The position numbers were made by a program, and so were the translations under genes. A stretch of 56,781 nt of DNA from Bremia lactucae (Eukaryota > Oomycota > Peronosporomycetes > Peronosporales > Peronosporaceae): positions 2,889,560 to 2,946,340 of the forward strand of contig NC_090618.1 of NCBI RefSeq assembly GCF_004359215.1, read 5' to 3'. The notes below the pieces were generated by a model, which was given only the letters and a program-made list of their open reading frames with translations, was not told the DNA's origin and did no database searches. Of this stretch, positions 1-11,070 are shown one piece after another (the stretch's first letter is position 1; the number at the start of each line of letters is the position of its first letter).

Positions 1-455
1 GCTTCTCTTGCGTGCAGTGAGGTAGTTGTGGTGGGCGCGTTAGCGACCTCACCCAACGCACTAAGTACTCTGGTTAAGTGTCGTCACGGGAGCGGTAATC
101 CGGCTCCTCGTGCGCACTTACCAAGTAGGAAGTAGTTTTCAGACTGATTTATATTTAATCGCATTAAATATAAATACCTCTTTGTACCAATCAAACTTTC
201 ATCTCTTTCGATAACACTTAATATGTATTGCGAGCGTATCTTTCTAGATACCTCGCGTAACGGATGACGCTAGGCGTCATCCCTCCTAATGTGAATGCAC
301 CCATGTGCATCACAAACACAAGGGTTGGTCACAAATGTGAACCACACCCGAGTGTGGGTCTAATAACTATAGTTTAGTAATTTACCATCCCCTTAAGTAC
401 ACCAAGTGTACTTTACGGGGACTGTGTAACATGACGGCAACTTTAGCCCATTACA
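1..455 (+). repeat. Copia 5' LTR, left end cut by window edge
   Basis: This stretch is nearly identical to 909-1465 and ends in the same TTACA terminus. It is the right part of a long terminal repeat whose first bases lie outside the window. Its reverse complement begins TGTAACGGG, or close to it, as do the LTRs at 27890 and 28988, so all four belong to one family. It is followed directly by Copia pol sequence, with no primer-binding site or gag, so the element has lost most of its interior. Confidence 0.75.
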
Positions 456-908
456 GGTAGGCATACGCCCCGACCTCGCTGCGGCAGTAGGATTGCTCGG
501 CCAATTCGCTTCAGACCCATGTCCGACACACTGGCACGCGCTCAAGATAGTTTTCAGATATATACAAGGCACAAAATTGCATGGTATCATGTTTCAAGCA
601 TCGAGTAACATGAGACTTCAAGGCTATTAGGATGCGGATTGGGCTGGAGACATAGCGTCTGGAAGAGCACTAGTGGCTACGAATTCTTGATGAGCGGCGG
701 ATGTATCAGCTAGAATAGCAAAAAACTGCTCACTGTGACAGTTTCTCAGGAGGAGTAGCCATGGCGTTGCCAGGGCTTGTTGAGCAATCCTTGGCTTTAG
801 CCCTTTTGTGTGAGTTCGGTGAGGTGTTGAAAATGAGCGGTCAAGATTTATGCTGATCCTCAAGACTCGCTCAGGTTGGTTCGTGGTCCGGATTTCAAGT
901 GCACCGAG
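456..908 (+). pseudogene. Copia pol remnant (end of RT and RNase H)
   Basis: The + strand reads PDLAAAVGLLGQFASD, then RYIQGTKLHGIMF, then DADWAGD, the usual order at the end of Copia reverse transcriptase and the start of RNase H. A TAG stop sits just before DADWAGD and another stop follows soon after, so it is not functional. It lies between two LTRs of the same family in the correct orientation. Gag, protease, integrase and most of RT are missing. The - strand open frames across this stretch are shadows. Confidence 0.75.
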
Positions 909-1465
909 TGTAGGCGGGCACGTCGTAATGCGGCCACGCTCTACTTGGGCACACACCCTGGCACAGCGAGGAAGCGGTTTAATCTGTTTCTCTTGCGTGT
1001 AGTGAGGTAGTTGTGTGGGCGCGTTAGCGACCTCACCCAACACACTAAGAACTCTGGTTAAGTGTCGTCACGGGAGCGGTAATCCGTCTCCTCGTGCGCA
1101 CTTACCAAGTAGGAAGTAGTTTTCAGACTGATTTATATTTAATAGAATTAAATACAAATACCTATTTTTACCAATCAAAGTGTTATTCTATAGATAACAT
1201 TTAATATGTATTGCGAGCGTATCTTTCTAGATAGATACCTCGCGTAACGGATGACGCTAGCCGTCATCACGGATGACGCTGGGCGTTATCTCTCCTAATG
1301 TGAATGCACCCATGTGCATCACATCCACAAGGGTTGGTCACAAATGTGCACCACACCCGACTGTTGGGTCTAATTACTATTATTTAGTAGTTGACCATCC
1401 CCTTAAGTACACCAAATGTACTTAACGGGGACTGTGTAACATTAAGGCAACTTTAGCCCGTTACA
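909..1465 (+). repeat. Copia 3' LTR (557 bp)
   Basis: It starts TGTAGGCGGGC and ends CCCGTTACA, giving the canonical TG...CA ends. It matches 1-455 over the whole shared length with scattered substitutions and a short local repeat of the GGATGACGCT motif near 1248-1280. With the 5' copy it brackets the Copia pol remnant. No matching target-site duplication could be tested because the left end is outside the window. Confidence 0.75.
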
Positions 1466-1551
1466 TTGCATCTTCACATTTCGTATTCGCACGGCTTCTC
1501 GTCCAATGTCCTCGCTCTTTGGCCAACTTCATTTAGTATTCGTCGACAAAG

Positions 1552-1651
1552 NNNNNNNNNNNNNNNNNNNNNNNNNNNNNNNNNNNNNNNNNNNNNNNNN
1601 NNNNNNNNNNNNNNNNNNNNNNNNNNNNNNNNNNNNNNNNNNNNNNNNNNN
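1552..1651. other. Assembly gap (100 N)
   Basis: Run of exactly 100 N, the usual placeholder for unknown length. It separates the Copia remnant from a Gypsy LTR, so the interior of a Gypsy element may be missing here. Confidence 0.99.
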
Positions 1652-1658
1652 TACCAGG

Positions 1659-2111
1659 TGTAACGGGGCACTACGACTTGTACTGTTTCAGTACAAGTCC
1701 ACTTCACACTGCTTCAGTTGTGAGTGGTGCCTTTCGTTACGTGACGTACACTGTACGTGCAGAGGAAGACTTCCCTTAAGACAAGTTAACTTAAGAGAGT
1801 AAAATGAAAACTGTATTAATATAGTTAAGTATCTCTTAATCTATCTTTGTAAATGCTGACTTAACTATAAACTAATAGTAAACATGTAAATGAATTCTTA
1901 TCTCTATCTTATCTTCTAACTCTCTTTGATTACTTCTACAGCTGATTAGTCTGCGGAATAAATATATATAATGGCCTATACCTATTTATGGATAAGAATT
2001 CAGGATATTACTATATAAAGTAATATCCTCCAAATATTATCTACCTTTTAGATAATAAATTAATTAACAACCTTTAAGTGTTAATTTCATGTAACGATAC
2101 ACCCCGTTACA
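1659..2111 (-). repeat. Gypsy-family LTR A, probable 5' LTR of a - strand element
   Basis: The 453-bp repeat runs TGTAACGGGG to CCCCGTTACA and is shared with 17650-18110, 20481-20930 and about 36964-37450. The copies at 20481 and 36964 have a purine-rich tract directly to their left, which sets the family's orientation, and this copy reads the opposite way. The bases just left of it (TACCAGG) are the reverse complement of CCTGGTA, which also follows the LTR of the Gypsy element at 44608 and looks like a primer-binding site. The interior would therefore lie to the left, in the gap. Confidence 0.7.
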
Positions 2112-2587
2112 CTACACGCATATTGCCGAAAATGACGTCGTTGCAAGATTGATAAACAATTTCACATGGCAACCCGATTAATATTTGAAAGTCAGTCTTA
2201 GGTCGCTATTCTGCAAAGCAACGTCCGTTGTATTAAAAGTAGCGTCGGGATTACATCTGGAAGCACTCATGTGCACTATTGCTCTCTAATTATTATCACA
2301 TATCACTCAGCATCACGAGCAGTCTATTGTTAGCTGCTTGGTGTTCTTTATTGTAGCAGAAGCTCTTGAAAATCATAAGCATAAATACAATTGGCATAGT
2401 GATTCAAGAGAAATCCAATATTTGCGTTCAATAATCAGACGTTAGCTGGTAAAAATCCTGATTTGCCCACCACTGCAAGCGGCATGGTAAGGTTGATTTT
2501 TTTCTCGACACAACGTTTTTTTTTTTAAATTAAAGTGGCACCGCCCTCGACACAGCTTCTTAAGTAATATCAAGTATACTCATGTAG
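2112..2587. other. Intergenic, no gene seen
   Basis: Between the Gypsy LTR and the first small open frame. It is AT-rich with a T-run near 2500-2525. No coding similarity, tRNA or repeat of the other families was recognised. Confidence 0.5.
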
Positions 2588-2791
2588 ATGTGTCTGGCGC
2601 TCGAACTTGATCTCTTGGCAATCGCCACCTCGTGCGAGAAATCGTTAATGTCCGACAACGGCAACACGAAGACCGTCCAAGCATTATTACTGCTCCACAA
2701 ACGCTTACTTCACGAAGCGCAAATAATTGACTCGATTGCAACCTTTAAAGATTTTAATGATGTGTCGCACGTTAAGTCGACTAAATTGTAA
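2588..2791 (+). CDS. Hypothetical 67-aa open frame
   Basis: An ATG-started frame of 67 codons ends 26 bp before the SDHAF4 start. The product is leucine-rich and probably helical in the middle, with no signal peptide or recognised motif. It could be a small real gene, or an upstream part of the SDHAF4 transcript. Its stop is embedded in GTAAAC...TTTTAG, which resembles a splice pair but would make an implausible 25-nt intron. I do not recognise the family. Confidence 0.3.
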   Translation: MCLALELDLLAIATSCEKSLMSDNGNTKTVQALLLLHKRLLHEAQIIDSIATFKDFNDVSHVKSTKL

Positions 2792-2817
2792 ACGTATGCA
2801 TTCTAATTTTAGAAAAA

Positions 2818-3144
2818 ATGGCGTCAAGATGGTTACTTAAAGCGAGCTCAAGACGATCGCTTGTGTCGTTGCGGACACCTTCCTGTCGCTATTTAAACCA
2901 ACAGCAGTCTTACGCCGTCTCCTCTCGCTCAAAAGATATCGAATGTGATATGCTACACATCACCAGCACCCCACGTGCTCCACTTGTCGACGATTTGGCC
3001 GAATTCGACGACGATGACGCGGAGGAAATGGTAACAATTGGACCCGTAGGTGCGGAATACGGTGGACCTACGCGTGGTGGAAAGTTTAAAGAGCCTACAC
3101 GATTCGGGGACTGGGAACGTAACGGCCGTTGCTCGGATTTCTAA
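2818..3144 (+). CDS. SDHAF4: Succinate dehydrogenase assembly factor 4
   Basis: The 108-aa product ends in EPTRFGDWERNGRCSDF (residues 92-108), the signature of the SDHAF4/DUF1674 family. In other eukaryotes this matrix protein binds the flavinylated SDHA subunit and helps assemble respiratory complex II. The N-terminus is rich in Arg, Ser and Lys without acidic residues (residues 1-40), as expected for a mitochondrial presequence. An acidic stretch (EFDDDDAEE) precedes the conserved tail. The length is typical. The ATG at 2818 gives an intact protein. A TTCTAATTTTAG just upstream could be a splice acceptor for a 5' UTR intron. The gene converges with the TPR gene on the other strand. Confidence 0.92.
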   Translation: MASRWLLKASSRRSLVSLRTPSCRYLNQQQSYAVSSRSKDIECDMLHITSTPRAPLVDDLAEFDDDDAEEMVTIGPVGAEYGGPTRGGKFKEPTRFGDWERNGRCSDF

Positions 3145-3871
3145 ACATTTGCATAGGCAACGTGCTTTCTCGAATCGCAGCTATAATCGTTTTAATCGAC
3201 TTTGCAACCTTCACGATGAAAGTTGTTTGCTTAACCTCTTCATTAAGCGATGAAAGATAAAGTGTGTATGCCTAATGTCGAGATAGCTCTGTCTATTGAA
3301 AGCTTTATATATCTAATGTAGCAGCTCGAGATAATGTCGTTGACTTTCTTTCAGGAGATTTTCCGTGATCATTAAGTAAACAATGATTTTACGAAAAAGA
3401 CGAATTTTCTATTCTTTCTAGTCTGGCTCATTTGGGACTATAGGCATTAATTAAATTTATACTTGCTTATGTAACGGTTTTTTACCAGTGCTTTAAAACC
3501 TTTTTTTTCGCTGCTTGAGCAATCATTTTGATCAAAAAAACATTGCAACGATGTACTACAAGAGCAAATGCGAACAGAAAGAGTTAAGTGACTTGTTACA
3601 AAGTAGCGCTGGAATCCGGAATTCCAGCCGTCGAGGTTCACTTGAAAGTGCTTCAAGACAATGAGTCATTGATTTAAGGCAAAGCCAAGATCTTTATCAA
3701 AAGCGAAACACTCGGAGATATACGCAATATTAACGACGATCTGAACGCCCTTCTAAAGAACCCGCGATAGCTAGTAGGCTATTTTATAACGCATCTGTCC
3801 TTGGACTTAGAGGAGAGTATTCACGACAGGGGATGGGATTGGGCAGCACCTTTAATTGCAACGTACTATTA
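3145..3871. other. Convergent 3' intergenic region
   Basis: Lies between the 3' ends of SDHAF4 (+) and the TPR gene (-). It holds AT-rich sequence with no convincing coding similarity. The short open frames are not supported. Confidence 0.5.
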
Positions 3872-5508
3872 TCATAATCCATTTGATGTGGTTTGTACTT
3901 TTAAAAGGTACTCGAGGTCGTACTGACTGCGAGTATATTCGCACTTGTCCGTCTCTTTTTCAATCCGAACGAGCATTTCTGTCCTCCTTTCATCCGCCAT
4001 AGCGGCTCGAACCAATGTCTTTGCCTGTTTAAAACATTCCAAAGCATTGTCGTACTTGTGCAGCGCATGATAAAGCTGACCCATGTGCACGATAATCATC
4101 GCATCGTGTGCATCTAGATCAAGTGCTTGCTTGCAATGCCGTATCCCTTTCAAGTAGTTACGCTGCATCTCCAGGCAAGCACTTGCAATGTTTAAGTGGC
4201 ACGAAATTGCAATCTACATGGCATAAATGTTTTTTAATATACGAGTCGCTATTTAAAAAAACCGTCGTACCTCTTTTAAAACACGTTTAAGGATCACGCA
4301 ATTCTCTTGACTTTGCAATTGATTTAAACAGCCAAGCACAATTTGATATTTTGTCATCGAGTAGTCGTGAAATTTCTCTATCGCCAGCACATTTGCCTCT
4401 TCAAACGTCCATTGAATTCGTTCCCGAACATGGTCTTGAGTCGCCAAAGCTCCCGTATATGCAAATACGATGTTTTTAATCGCATCCGAGTCTGGAATGT
4501 CTTTGACGTCATAATGCGCTACTTCATGAAAAAAACTTCTGTTTTAAACTTACCGTTCCGAGCGTCACCTTCCGTCAATAATCGACTCTTTACACGCTCC
4601 AAAAATTCCTTTCCCTTTTCATGCTCGGAATCCTATTTCATGAAATTTAAATAAAAACTATTATTTTAGTGAAGGGAAGTTTTTTTCAATGCTATACGAA
4701 CCAAGCTCATGATCCGATTGTAGTGCAGCATAGCGACTAATAAAGCGTTCATTTCCTCAAATGCTTGACCTCTTTGAAGCCATGCCATTACATGCTCATC
4801 ATCGCGTACTAAAACCTCTTTAAACGCCTCGGTAGCTGCTGCTAGTCGCCCTTGTTTTAAATCACATGTCCCAATTCCCATGTACACGTCTGTATAAAAC
4901 ATTGTAATAATAGCAACGAGATCGTTTGCTTTTGGAAGACCCTCTGTACGCTTAGCTTTCGGCTCTTTCTCCCGATGACACGACTTGTCCCCATATGAGG
5001 GTTTTTCCTTGCATTCAGGAGCGTTCTTGTCAAGTAGCTCGAAGGATTCGTGTTTTTTTTCGTCTTGTAGCAACTCTGGAACCAGTTTTTCTAATTTTTG
5101 AATAGCAGCCAACGCGTTTTTAAAAAACACGTTTGCTTCTTTCTTCTCCTCAGCAAGTGCGCTGTCTCCTTGGCGGCGGTTCTCCAAAATCTCTTGAAGT
5201 AGTTGGTGCTTTTGCGCAAAGAGCTGAGCCTGTGTCTTGAGTTTCTCTACTTTTATTGCGTCGGCAAGAGCATCGCTTTTCGCATTGGGATACGTACGAT
5301 GTCGCTTCTTTGCCTTGAGAGCTGCTACAGCTGCCTGAGCCGCGAGGATATCAGCTGATTGCTGAGCCTTTCGCGTCGCCAATGTCTCAACGCTTTCTTT
5401 AGCCTGTAAAAGCTTGCACTGTTGCTTCTCCCGTGCTTCAGACTGCTCCTGCTGGTCCACAAGTGCCAGCTCCTTCTCAACATCAAATGTATCCCATGCC
5501 GAGTACAT
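3872..5508 (-). CDS. TPR protein, RPAP3/SPAG1-like N-terminus, four exons
   Basis: Proposed exons on the - strand are 5508-4702, 4632-4554, about 4518 (or 4500) to 4271, and 4213-3872. Phases join cleanly to give about 485-491 aa. The second intron is 35 or 53 nt depending on which AG is used; 53 fits the other introns better. The N-terminus YSAWDTFDVEKELALVD resembles the WxxFDVxxEL motif of RPAP3 and SPAG1 proteins. Residues about 20-175 are a long Ala/Lys/Glu/Gln-rich coiled coil. The C-terminal half carries TPR-like helical pairs (for example around DVYMGIGTCDLKQGRLAAATEAFKE, written in part, and HMGQLYHALHKYDNALECFK). TPR proteins of this kind act as co-chaperones or scaffolds in complex assembly. 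That role is inference from the family; the partner is unknown. Confidence 0.75.
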
Positions 5509-5649
5509 CGCTCGACGGATGTTTTTTATACTTAATAAAAAACAACTTCGTAGATACTAAAAAAAAACATCCGCAACTGAAATACTTGTTTTAAACGACG
5601 AAAAAAAAAAAACAAATTTATTTGTCTCCCTACTTTCTCTCTCCTCCGT

Positions 5650-6228
5650 CTACTGAGTCGCGTTGTCAACAAGTTGGCTAGCGACAACCTTCGACACGTC
5701 CCTGCCAATGTCCCTGGCAACACCGCTAATATCCGAGATCACCGAGCTGCTGTTGCTGACGGCCTCTAACATCGCGCGATCGATGCGTGACTCTTGAGAT
5801 TTTAAAAAAGGCGCGAGGAAGTGCATAAAGAGGAACGACGCACCTAGTGTCGATGGCATGAAGAGCCACAATAAAAAACCAAGTTTAAATGCATAGTAAA
5901 ACGGAATCCAATAGAGCAAAAAGTCGACAAAGATCTCGACGAGAATAAAACACGCGTAAACAACCCAGTACGTAAGCCATTGCACGTCGTCTTTCTTATC
6001 GTCCGACTCCACAGCCTTGAACGAGCAGTACGCAGGGTAAACAAAGCCCACAACATTACATATAAGTCCCGCGCCAAAACCCACAAGCAGCAACAGGAGC
6101 AAAACGGCCGCCCCACTTGCAACAAGGTACAGCTTCTCGACGCCCGTGGCATCTTGAGCCTGCTGGAGGACTGGGAACTTCTCGAGGTCTTTGGCCCACT
6201 TGTCCATATACACTTGGACCTTCTCCAT
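5650..6228 (-). CDS. HVA22/REEP (TB2/DP1) family ER membrane-shaping protein
   Basis: A single-exon 192-aa protein. After an amphipathic N-terminus (residues 1-35) come a hydrophobic segment around residues 36-65 (LLLLLLVGFGAGLICNVVGF) and then VYPAYCSFKAVES, the family signature. The block WLTYWVVYACFILVEIF at about 84-100 and further hydrophobic hairpin segments to about 140 follow. Members (Yop1, REEP5, HVA22) insert as hairpins into the ER and stabilise tubule curvature. The last 50 residues are polar and Ser/Asp-rich, possibly an amphipathic helix. The start ATG at 6228 is well placed and the length is typical. Confidence 0.9.
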   Translation of the reverse strand: MEKVQVYMDKWAKDLEKFPVLQQAQDATGVEKLYLVASGAAVLLLLLLVGFGAGLICNVVGFVYPAYCSFKAVESDDKKDDVQWLTYWVVYACFILVEIFVDFLLYWIPFYYAFKLGFLLWLFMPSTLGASFLFMHFLAPFLKSQESRIDRAMLEAVSNSSSVISDISGVARDIGRDVSKVVASQLVDNATQ

Positions 6229-6693
6229 CTTGTTTTGTAAATCTCTTTTGTGAGTGTTTTTTTATAAGTGGCTGGACAACAAGGGGGCTTCGCATGAATT
6301 TTCTTAAAAGTGCTTTTTAAACACAGATCCATGAAAAGTTAAGGTATCCACGTCAGCAAAAAAATCACGGATTCTTTTTTTCGGCTGTTTAGCACTTAGA
6401 CTTATTATAAACTTGACGCTTTTCAAATAAAATAGAGAATATTAACTCCCACCTTTATCATTTAACCTCCAATATAGAATAAACAATTCAATTACTTAAT
6501 TGCACAGTATGTCCTTTAAATAACTTCAGGAGAAGAAGATAACCAATCAGAAGCCTCAATGCCCTATACAATTTGCTTTTGCCAGATGGAGCATTGTTCG
6601 GTTGACAATTTTACCTAAAGTTGCCTTCAGGATTATCACTTTCAAAGTCACCTTAATAAAATAAGAAAAAAACACTTTATATAAATTCTATCT
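6229..6693. other. Intergenic between HVA22-like gene and NOL6
   Basis: This 465-bp AT-rich stretch contains the HVA22-like promoter (right of its ATG) and the NOL6 3' flank. No further gene is seen. Confidence 0.5.
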
Positions 6694-9600
6694 TTACGCG
6701 TTTTCAAACGGCTGCACAACAACATTAAGGACAATGCCATGGCTCATTCTCTGCATATCCGACAAAATTTCAAAAATATTCGGCACCGAAACGCACGAAT
6801 CCTTACAATCCTCCTCTGTGTTCGAACTCCTTAATGGCATCTGGTACTTGGCTGTTATCGCACGAAACTTGATTGGCAAAAACGCCTGTGGCTTCCACGT
6901 AATTCGAATCTCAGTCGTATCAACCGCATTAATAAAGAAATACGCCACGTGGCCAAATGCGCAATGCAAGTCTCGTAGCAATTCCTGCACGGGATCAAAG
7001 CCAATCATGACTGGAATTGCTGTTAAATCCATATTCTTATACACGGACGCCACAAACGGATGTTTCGTATCCCCGGGAACGCACATTTGCTTCGACGGAA
7101 GGTTCTCGACCGCAAGCATTAGCATGGCATCAAATTCCTTCGTATTCGACGTTCGAAATGCTCTTTTCCAACCCGATAACGACGCGCCAGACGAAAGCCA
7201 AGTGATTAATTCATTGTACGAAGCCTGTGCCACATTTCTGAATCGTTGCACAAGGACTTGATCCACTCCAAATCGTGTCCAGCTCGATAAGCAGTCCATG
7301 TCTTCATACTCCGCGGCAATAAACATGCCAGGGTGGGTACTTCCACTAGTCTGTGATGCTTCAAAGCGCTTGAGAATCTCACGACAAGTCGTATCAGTTA
7401 ACGAAGCATTCAAATCAACAATCAATGGCGCGTGTTGCCACTTGAAGCTCGCAACGCGCTTTAAGAAACGAATAAAACCAGAGAAAATGGACTGTGGGGG
7501 GCGCATGGACGAGCTTGTTGAAAACACGTCGGCAACAATAAGTTCTACTGCTTCAATCGACAATACATTGCTCAAGACTTTGGCAGCGAGCCATTTTTGA
7601 ACAAGACGCACAGTTGAACCGTACGACGAATTCTTGGTATGCAAGGCATGGATCAAACTCGCGTGCTTGGACAAGTACTCGGTTTCACGCTTGAGTTTCA
7701 CGTATTCCCACGAGTGAACAAGTGCGAGTTTCTTGCGTCCTGTAGCCCCCGTGACGACACTCAATTCCTTTTCACAACGAATGACAATTCGAAAAACATA
7801 GCCATGAATCAAGACATCGACACAGTCGGTGGCGACCTCACAACGCATTTGATAACGCGAGTGCAGTTCGTGCCCAATTTGGACGTAAAAGCCCGTCTTG
7901 GCGTGCATCAAAGCCTTCTTTTCATTTGGCCACGCCGATGTGCGCTCAAAGACAAGATGCAATACAAGTGGCTCCAAGACGTTCGTGACATGGGCCATGG
8001 GTACCGCATCGACGTGTTCTCCTTTGGAATACGCGAGTGGATGAGGCTGAGCAGGAAAGAGACTTGTGGCACGGAAAGCTGAATGTACTGGCAATACGTC
8101 CGATATCTTAAGCGGTAAAGATTCCAAATCCCGCAATGTCTTGGCAAAAGTATTGAAACTCTTCCACAACATCGACACGGAATTCATCGTTGATACAAAC
8201 GACGATGGCAACGTTTCAAAAGCTTTCAAACTCGTTGGTTTTTCAACATCAAGAAGCGAATACAACGCCGTATTTGACGTTGTTATGTCCGCAGTTGCGA
8301 CTTGTGGACAATGAGCTGGCACAATGTATTGGACAATCACATCTAACACGCGATGACGGTGTTCCGTCGGAAGATCTTCCCACACAATCGCTTCTAGTAT
8401 CGCACCATCTTTGAATCGACGTAGTTCCGATCGACCGCGCCAAAAGTGACGAAATTCCGAGCTCGCTGCCTTGTCATCGACCGACGGGCCCTTGTCGACA
8501 ATTCGAAGCGCATTGTCTATCGAAACACGCACGCCAATAACCACTTTACGCAGTCGTGGCAAGCCACGGTCGTGCATGCTCCACTCGACGTCGTCTTCTA
8601 CTATCGATCGAACTTGATTCACTCGATTTGTGAGTGCTTTTGATATAATAGACTCGAGCTTGCGTACCCAGAATCGCTCGACGCCCATATCGTGAATCTC
8701 ATGCGTCTCGCTTAATGTATACGTGTCCTTTTCCGCTTCGTCTATCGAAAGAGGAGCCGGGAACCAATAATATTGATCGTATCGCGTCCAGAACGCATGT
8801 GTCTTGATAAAAAGCGCTTGAAAGTCCTCCAACGTGCCGTGTTGAATACGATTTAATGACTCGACTGCTGCGATTTGAAGCTCTTTCCACGCACTACGAG
8901 AGACGCGGCCAAAGAGATTGAAACGACCGGACGAGTCCAAGAACACAACGTCAAACGAACGACGGAATGCCTGCATGCCTTCGGTCGTAAGCACCACACC
9001 TCCTTCGTTTTCAGGTAAGAACTGCAGTGGTTCACTCTCCAGCTTGTGGAGAGCTAGAAATTGCAACAAAACTTTAAACATTTGATCCGACGATGTCTGC
9101 GCAATCACGCGCTTCTTTTCGTACAAGTACAATAGCACCATGGAAATTAAAAAGCCATTCAACGAGTCAATCGCTTTCTGAAAACCTCGCTGTCGTAGCC
9201 ACACTTTTGCTAATAAACACGCTTCGGCAAATTGTGGAGCGTCCTGTAAGACTGCATAGAGTTCTCGCGTATGCTGCCGCAAGCGCATGTCCTCTAGGAT
9301 AGAATTATTATACATTGGCGTGCTGCACTCCTTCATGGCGTCTTCTGTCCGATTCGACGCAAGCTTGACATTATTCCGTAGTGGATTTAATTTTGTTAAT
9401 TTAAACACTGTCATGGGAATGACTGGAATGATCCGGATCCAAACCGTGGCTCCTTTCATCCCGTTTTGGGTTAAGAAATCAGATGTCACGGTGCATTTGG
9501 CCACGGGTTTATCATAGTCACCATGCCACGCTTGAAGTGTGACGTGCTGGAATAATTCCGTAGAGCTTTCCAAAGCCAATGCCACGACCCCAAGATACAA

Positions 9601-10098
9601 ATTGCGCTTGTCAAAGTACCGATAATTCCCAAAGTCTTTCGGTACAAAGCACTTCTCGGGCATCTCAATGGTAACGTCAATACTTATGGAGCCATACTCG
9701 TTGCTTTGCTTGCCCGTAAAGACCATTGTATCGAGAATGTAGCTACCCACGACATCCAAGCGAGCTGGAGGCTGGAAAGGTAGTACAATCTCCTTGCGTT
9801 TGACAAAGTTGCGCACTAGTAAGCCGTATGATTGTAGTGCATCCTGTGTTACGTGCTGTGGTTGCAGATTTTGCACAATTTCTTTGACTTGAAACAATAG
9901 ACGTTGGAGACCTGAAGATGCTTTCGCGCTGGGTTTGCGACCTATGGCGGTTAATAACTCGTCGATTTGAAGGCGGAAAAACGACGCGCGATACGACGTT
10001 GTTGGATCTGCAGCACGCAAGTGACGCAGCTCAGTCGTGCTAGGCAACGCGTATTTCGATAGCGCCTTGCGCAGCTCAATGGGAGACGTCAAAGCCAT
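6694..10098 (-). CDS. NOL6: Nucleolar protein 6 / Utp22 (Nrap family)
   Basis: An intact 1134-aa single exon, close to the roughly 1,100-1,250 aa usual for the family. Recognisable Nrap blocks from the N-terminus are ISIDVTIEMP...RYFDKRNLYL (about 137-169), TPMYNNSILEDMRLRQH (about 260-276), EACLLAKVWLRQRGF (about 292-306), and PHPLAYSKGEH near the middle. The C-terminus has ITWKPQAFLPIKFRAI. The family consists of inactive poly(A)-polymerase-like and OAS1-like folds in the small-subunit processome, needed for 18S rRNA maturation in the nucleolus. A longer frame extends upstream to 10116 only through a TTG codon, so the ATG at 10098 is chosen. The many + strand frames opposite are shadows. 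Confidence 0.95.
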   Translation of the reverse strand: MALTSPIELRKALSKYALPSTTELRHLRAADPTTSYRASFFRLQIDELLTAIGRKPSAKASSGLQRLLFQVKEIVQNLQPQHVTQDALQSYGLLVRNFVKRKEIVLPFQPPARLDVVGSYILDTMVFTGKQSNEYGSISIDVTIEMPEKCFVPKDFGNYRYFDKRNLYLGVVALALESSTELFQHVTLQAWHGDYDKPVAKCTVTSDFLTQNGMKGATVWIRIIPVIPMTVFKLTKLNPLRNNVKLASNRTEDAMKECSTPMYNNSILEDMRLRQHTRELYAVLQDAPQFAEACLLAKVWLRQRGFQKAIDSLNGFLISMVLLYLYEKKRVIAQTSSDQMFKVLLQFLALHKLESEPLQFLPENEGGVVLTTEGMQAFRRSFDVVFLDSSGRFNLFGRVSRSAWKELQIAAVESLNRIQHGTLEDFQALFIKTHAFWTRYDQYYWFPAPLSIDEAEKDTYTLSETHEIHDMGVERFWVRKLESIISKALTNRVNQVRSIVEDDVEWSMHDRGLPRLRKVVIGVRVSIDNALRIVDKGPSVDDKAASSEFRHFWRGRSELRRFKDGAILEAIVWEDLPTEHRHRVLDVIVQYIVPAHCPQVATADITTSNTALYSLLDVEKPTSLKAFETLPSSFVSTMNSVSMLWKSFNTFAKTLRDLESLPLKISDVLPVHSAFRATSLFPAQPHPLAYSKGEHVDAVPMAHVTNVLEPLVLHLVFERTSAWPNEKKALMHAKTGFYVQIGHELHSRYQMRCEVATDCVDVLIHGYVFRIVIRCEKELSVVTGATGRKKLALVHSWEYVKLKRETEYLSKHASLIHALHTKNSSYGSTVRLVQKWLAAKVLSNVLSIEAVELIVADVFSTSSSMRPPQSIFSGFIRFLKRVASFKWQHAPLIVDLNASLTDTTCREILKRFEASQTSGSTHPGMFIAAEYEDMDCLSSWTRFGVDQVLVQRFRNVAQASYNELITWLSSGASLSGWKRAFRTSNTKEFDAMLMLAVENLPSKQMCVPGDTKHPFVASVYKNMDLTAIPVMIGFDPVQELLRDLHCAFGHVAYFFINAVDTTEIRITWKPQAFLPIKFRAITAKYQMPLRSSNTEEDCKDSCVSVPNIFEILSDMQRMSHGIVLNVVVQPFENA

Positions 10099-10993
10099 GG
10101 CTTTAGTTGCGACCAACCGATTTTCAGTCTTTTATCAATAATTGAAAGTTTACTTTTTGAAAGGAAACAATAAAAAATTGGTTTTGACATAATATTGATT
10201 TTGTAAAAAAAACAATTATCTTAAGAAACTAATAATGAATTGGTCTAATTTATTGCATTGAGATTGAATTGAGTAACATTCCTTCGTCGCGCTAGAAAGA
10301 CAATGAGCAAAACGTACTGAACCAATTAAATTGCAGATCAACGCTATCAAGCATACGGAGCTAGGCCTGTTTTCGTCTATGCTTACAGCTGACAACTGAC
10401 ACAAAATGCAATATAGCTCTAAATTTCGTGGCACATAAGATTTTGAAATTATTGCAACGGTAAATTGTGAAGTACATGCTTTGGTTCTGAATAAAAGTAT
10501 ACGACGTTGAAATCATTATTTACGTGCTGAGCTATACACGTAATGCGCACGTGGCTATCACGCTACTGTTTTAGTGTTTGTAAGACATATCAAAAGGAGC
10601 ACTTAAAAAACTATGATGATTTTTTTTGATGTTACTCCGTCGTTTTCATGACGTACAACTTATTTTACTCTCCCTGCTGTAAGATTCAGCCAAATATGAT
10701 CCCCAATTGTACCCCTCTTTACTATTTGTGAAGTCAATAATAAGTTTCGAAATGAATTTAAAGGGTTTCAGATATGTAATTTAGAGAGCCAAAAGAGAGA
10801 TCGCATATCAACTAAACCCGAGACGGTAATCATTACGACATGTGGGTAATCATACAGAAATCCAAGAATACACCATTTGGTCAAGCTTCTCTTTACAGCA
10901 TGGGCACCAGCAGTCTACTTTGGGATATTCTTTACCTTCGGACTCTGTATTACATCTGGCAGACGATGATTACTGTATTTTGACTTGCTTGCT
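10099..10993. other. Intergenic, no gene seen
   Basis: Upstream of NOL6 on one side and the small secreted protein on the other. It is AT-rich. Short open frames lack family features. It presumably holds both promoters. Confidence 0.5.
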
Positions 10994-11009
10994 GCGCATT
11001 TTGCACGTT
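10994..11009 (+). promoter_or_regulatory. Oomycete initiator-like element
   Basis: GCGCATTTTGCACGTT matches 13 of 16 positions of the published oomycete Inr consensus GCTCATTYYNCAWTTT. It lies 62 bp before the ATG at 11071, a usual distance. The transcription start is inferred. Confidence 0.45.
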
Positions 11010-11070
11010 GCAAGAGGAGTTCATTCCTGAATTCCCATCGCTCCAACCAAGTCGCAAACACATTTCAACG

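Noticed and set aside
2780..2817. 25-nt GT-AG intron joining the 2588 frame to SDHAF4
   Set aside because: Far shorter than the other introns here, and SDHAF4 is complete from its own ATG.
5844..6332. Longer overlapping - and + frames over the HVA22-like gene
   Set aside because: Shadow frames with Arg/Cys-rich, non-family text. The 192-aa frame carries the family signature.
6734..9517. Several + strand frames opposite NOL6
   Set aside because: They are shadows of the intact, conserved NOL6 frame and have no features of their own.
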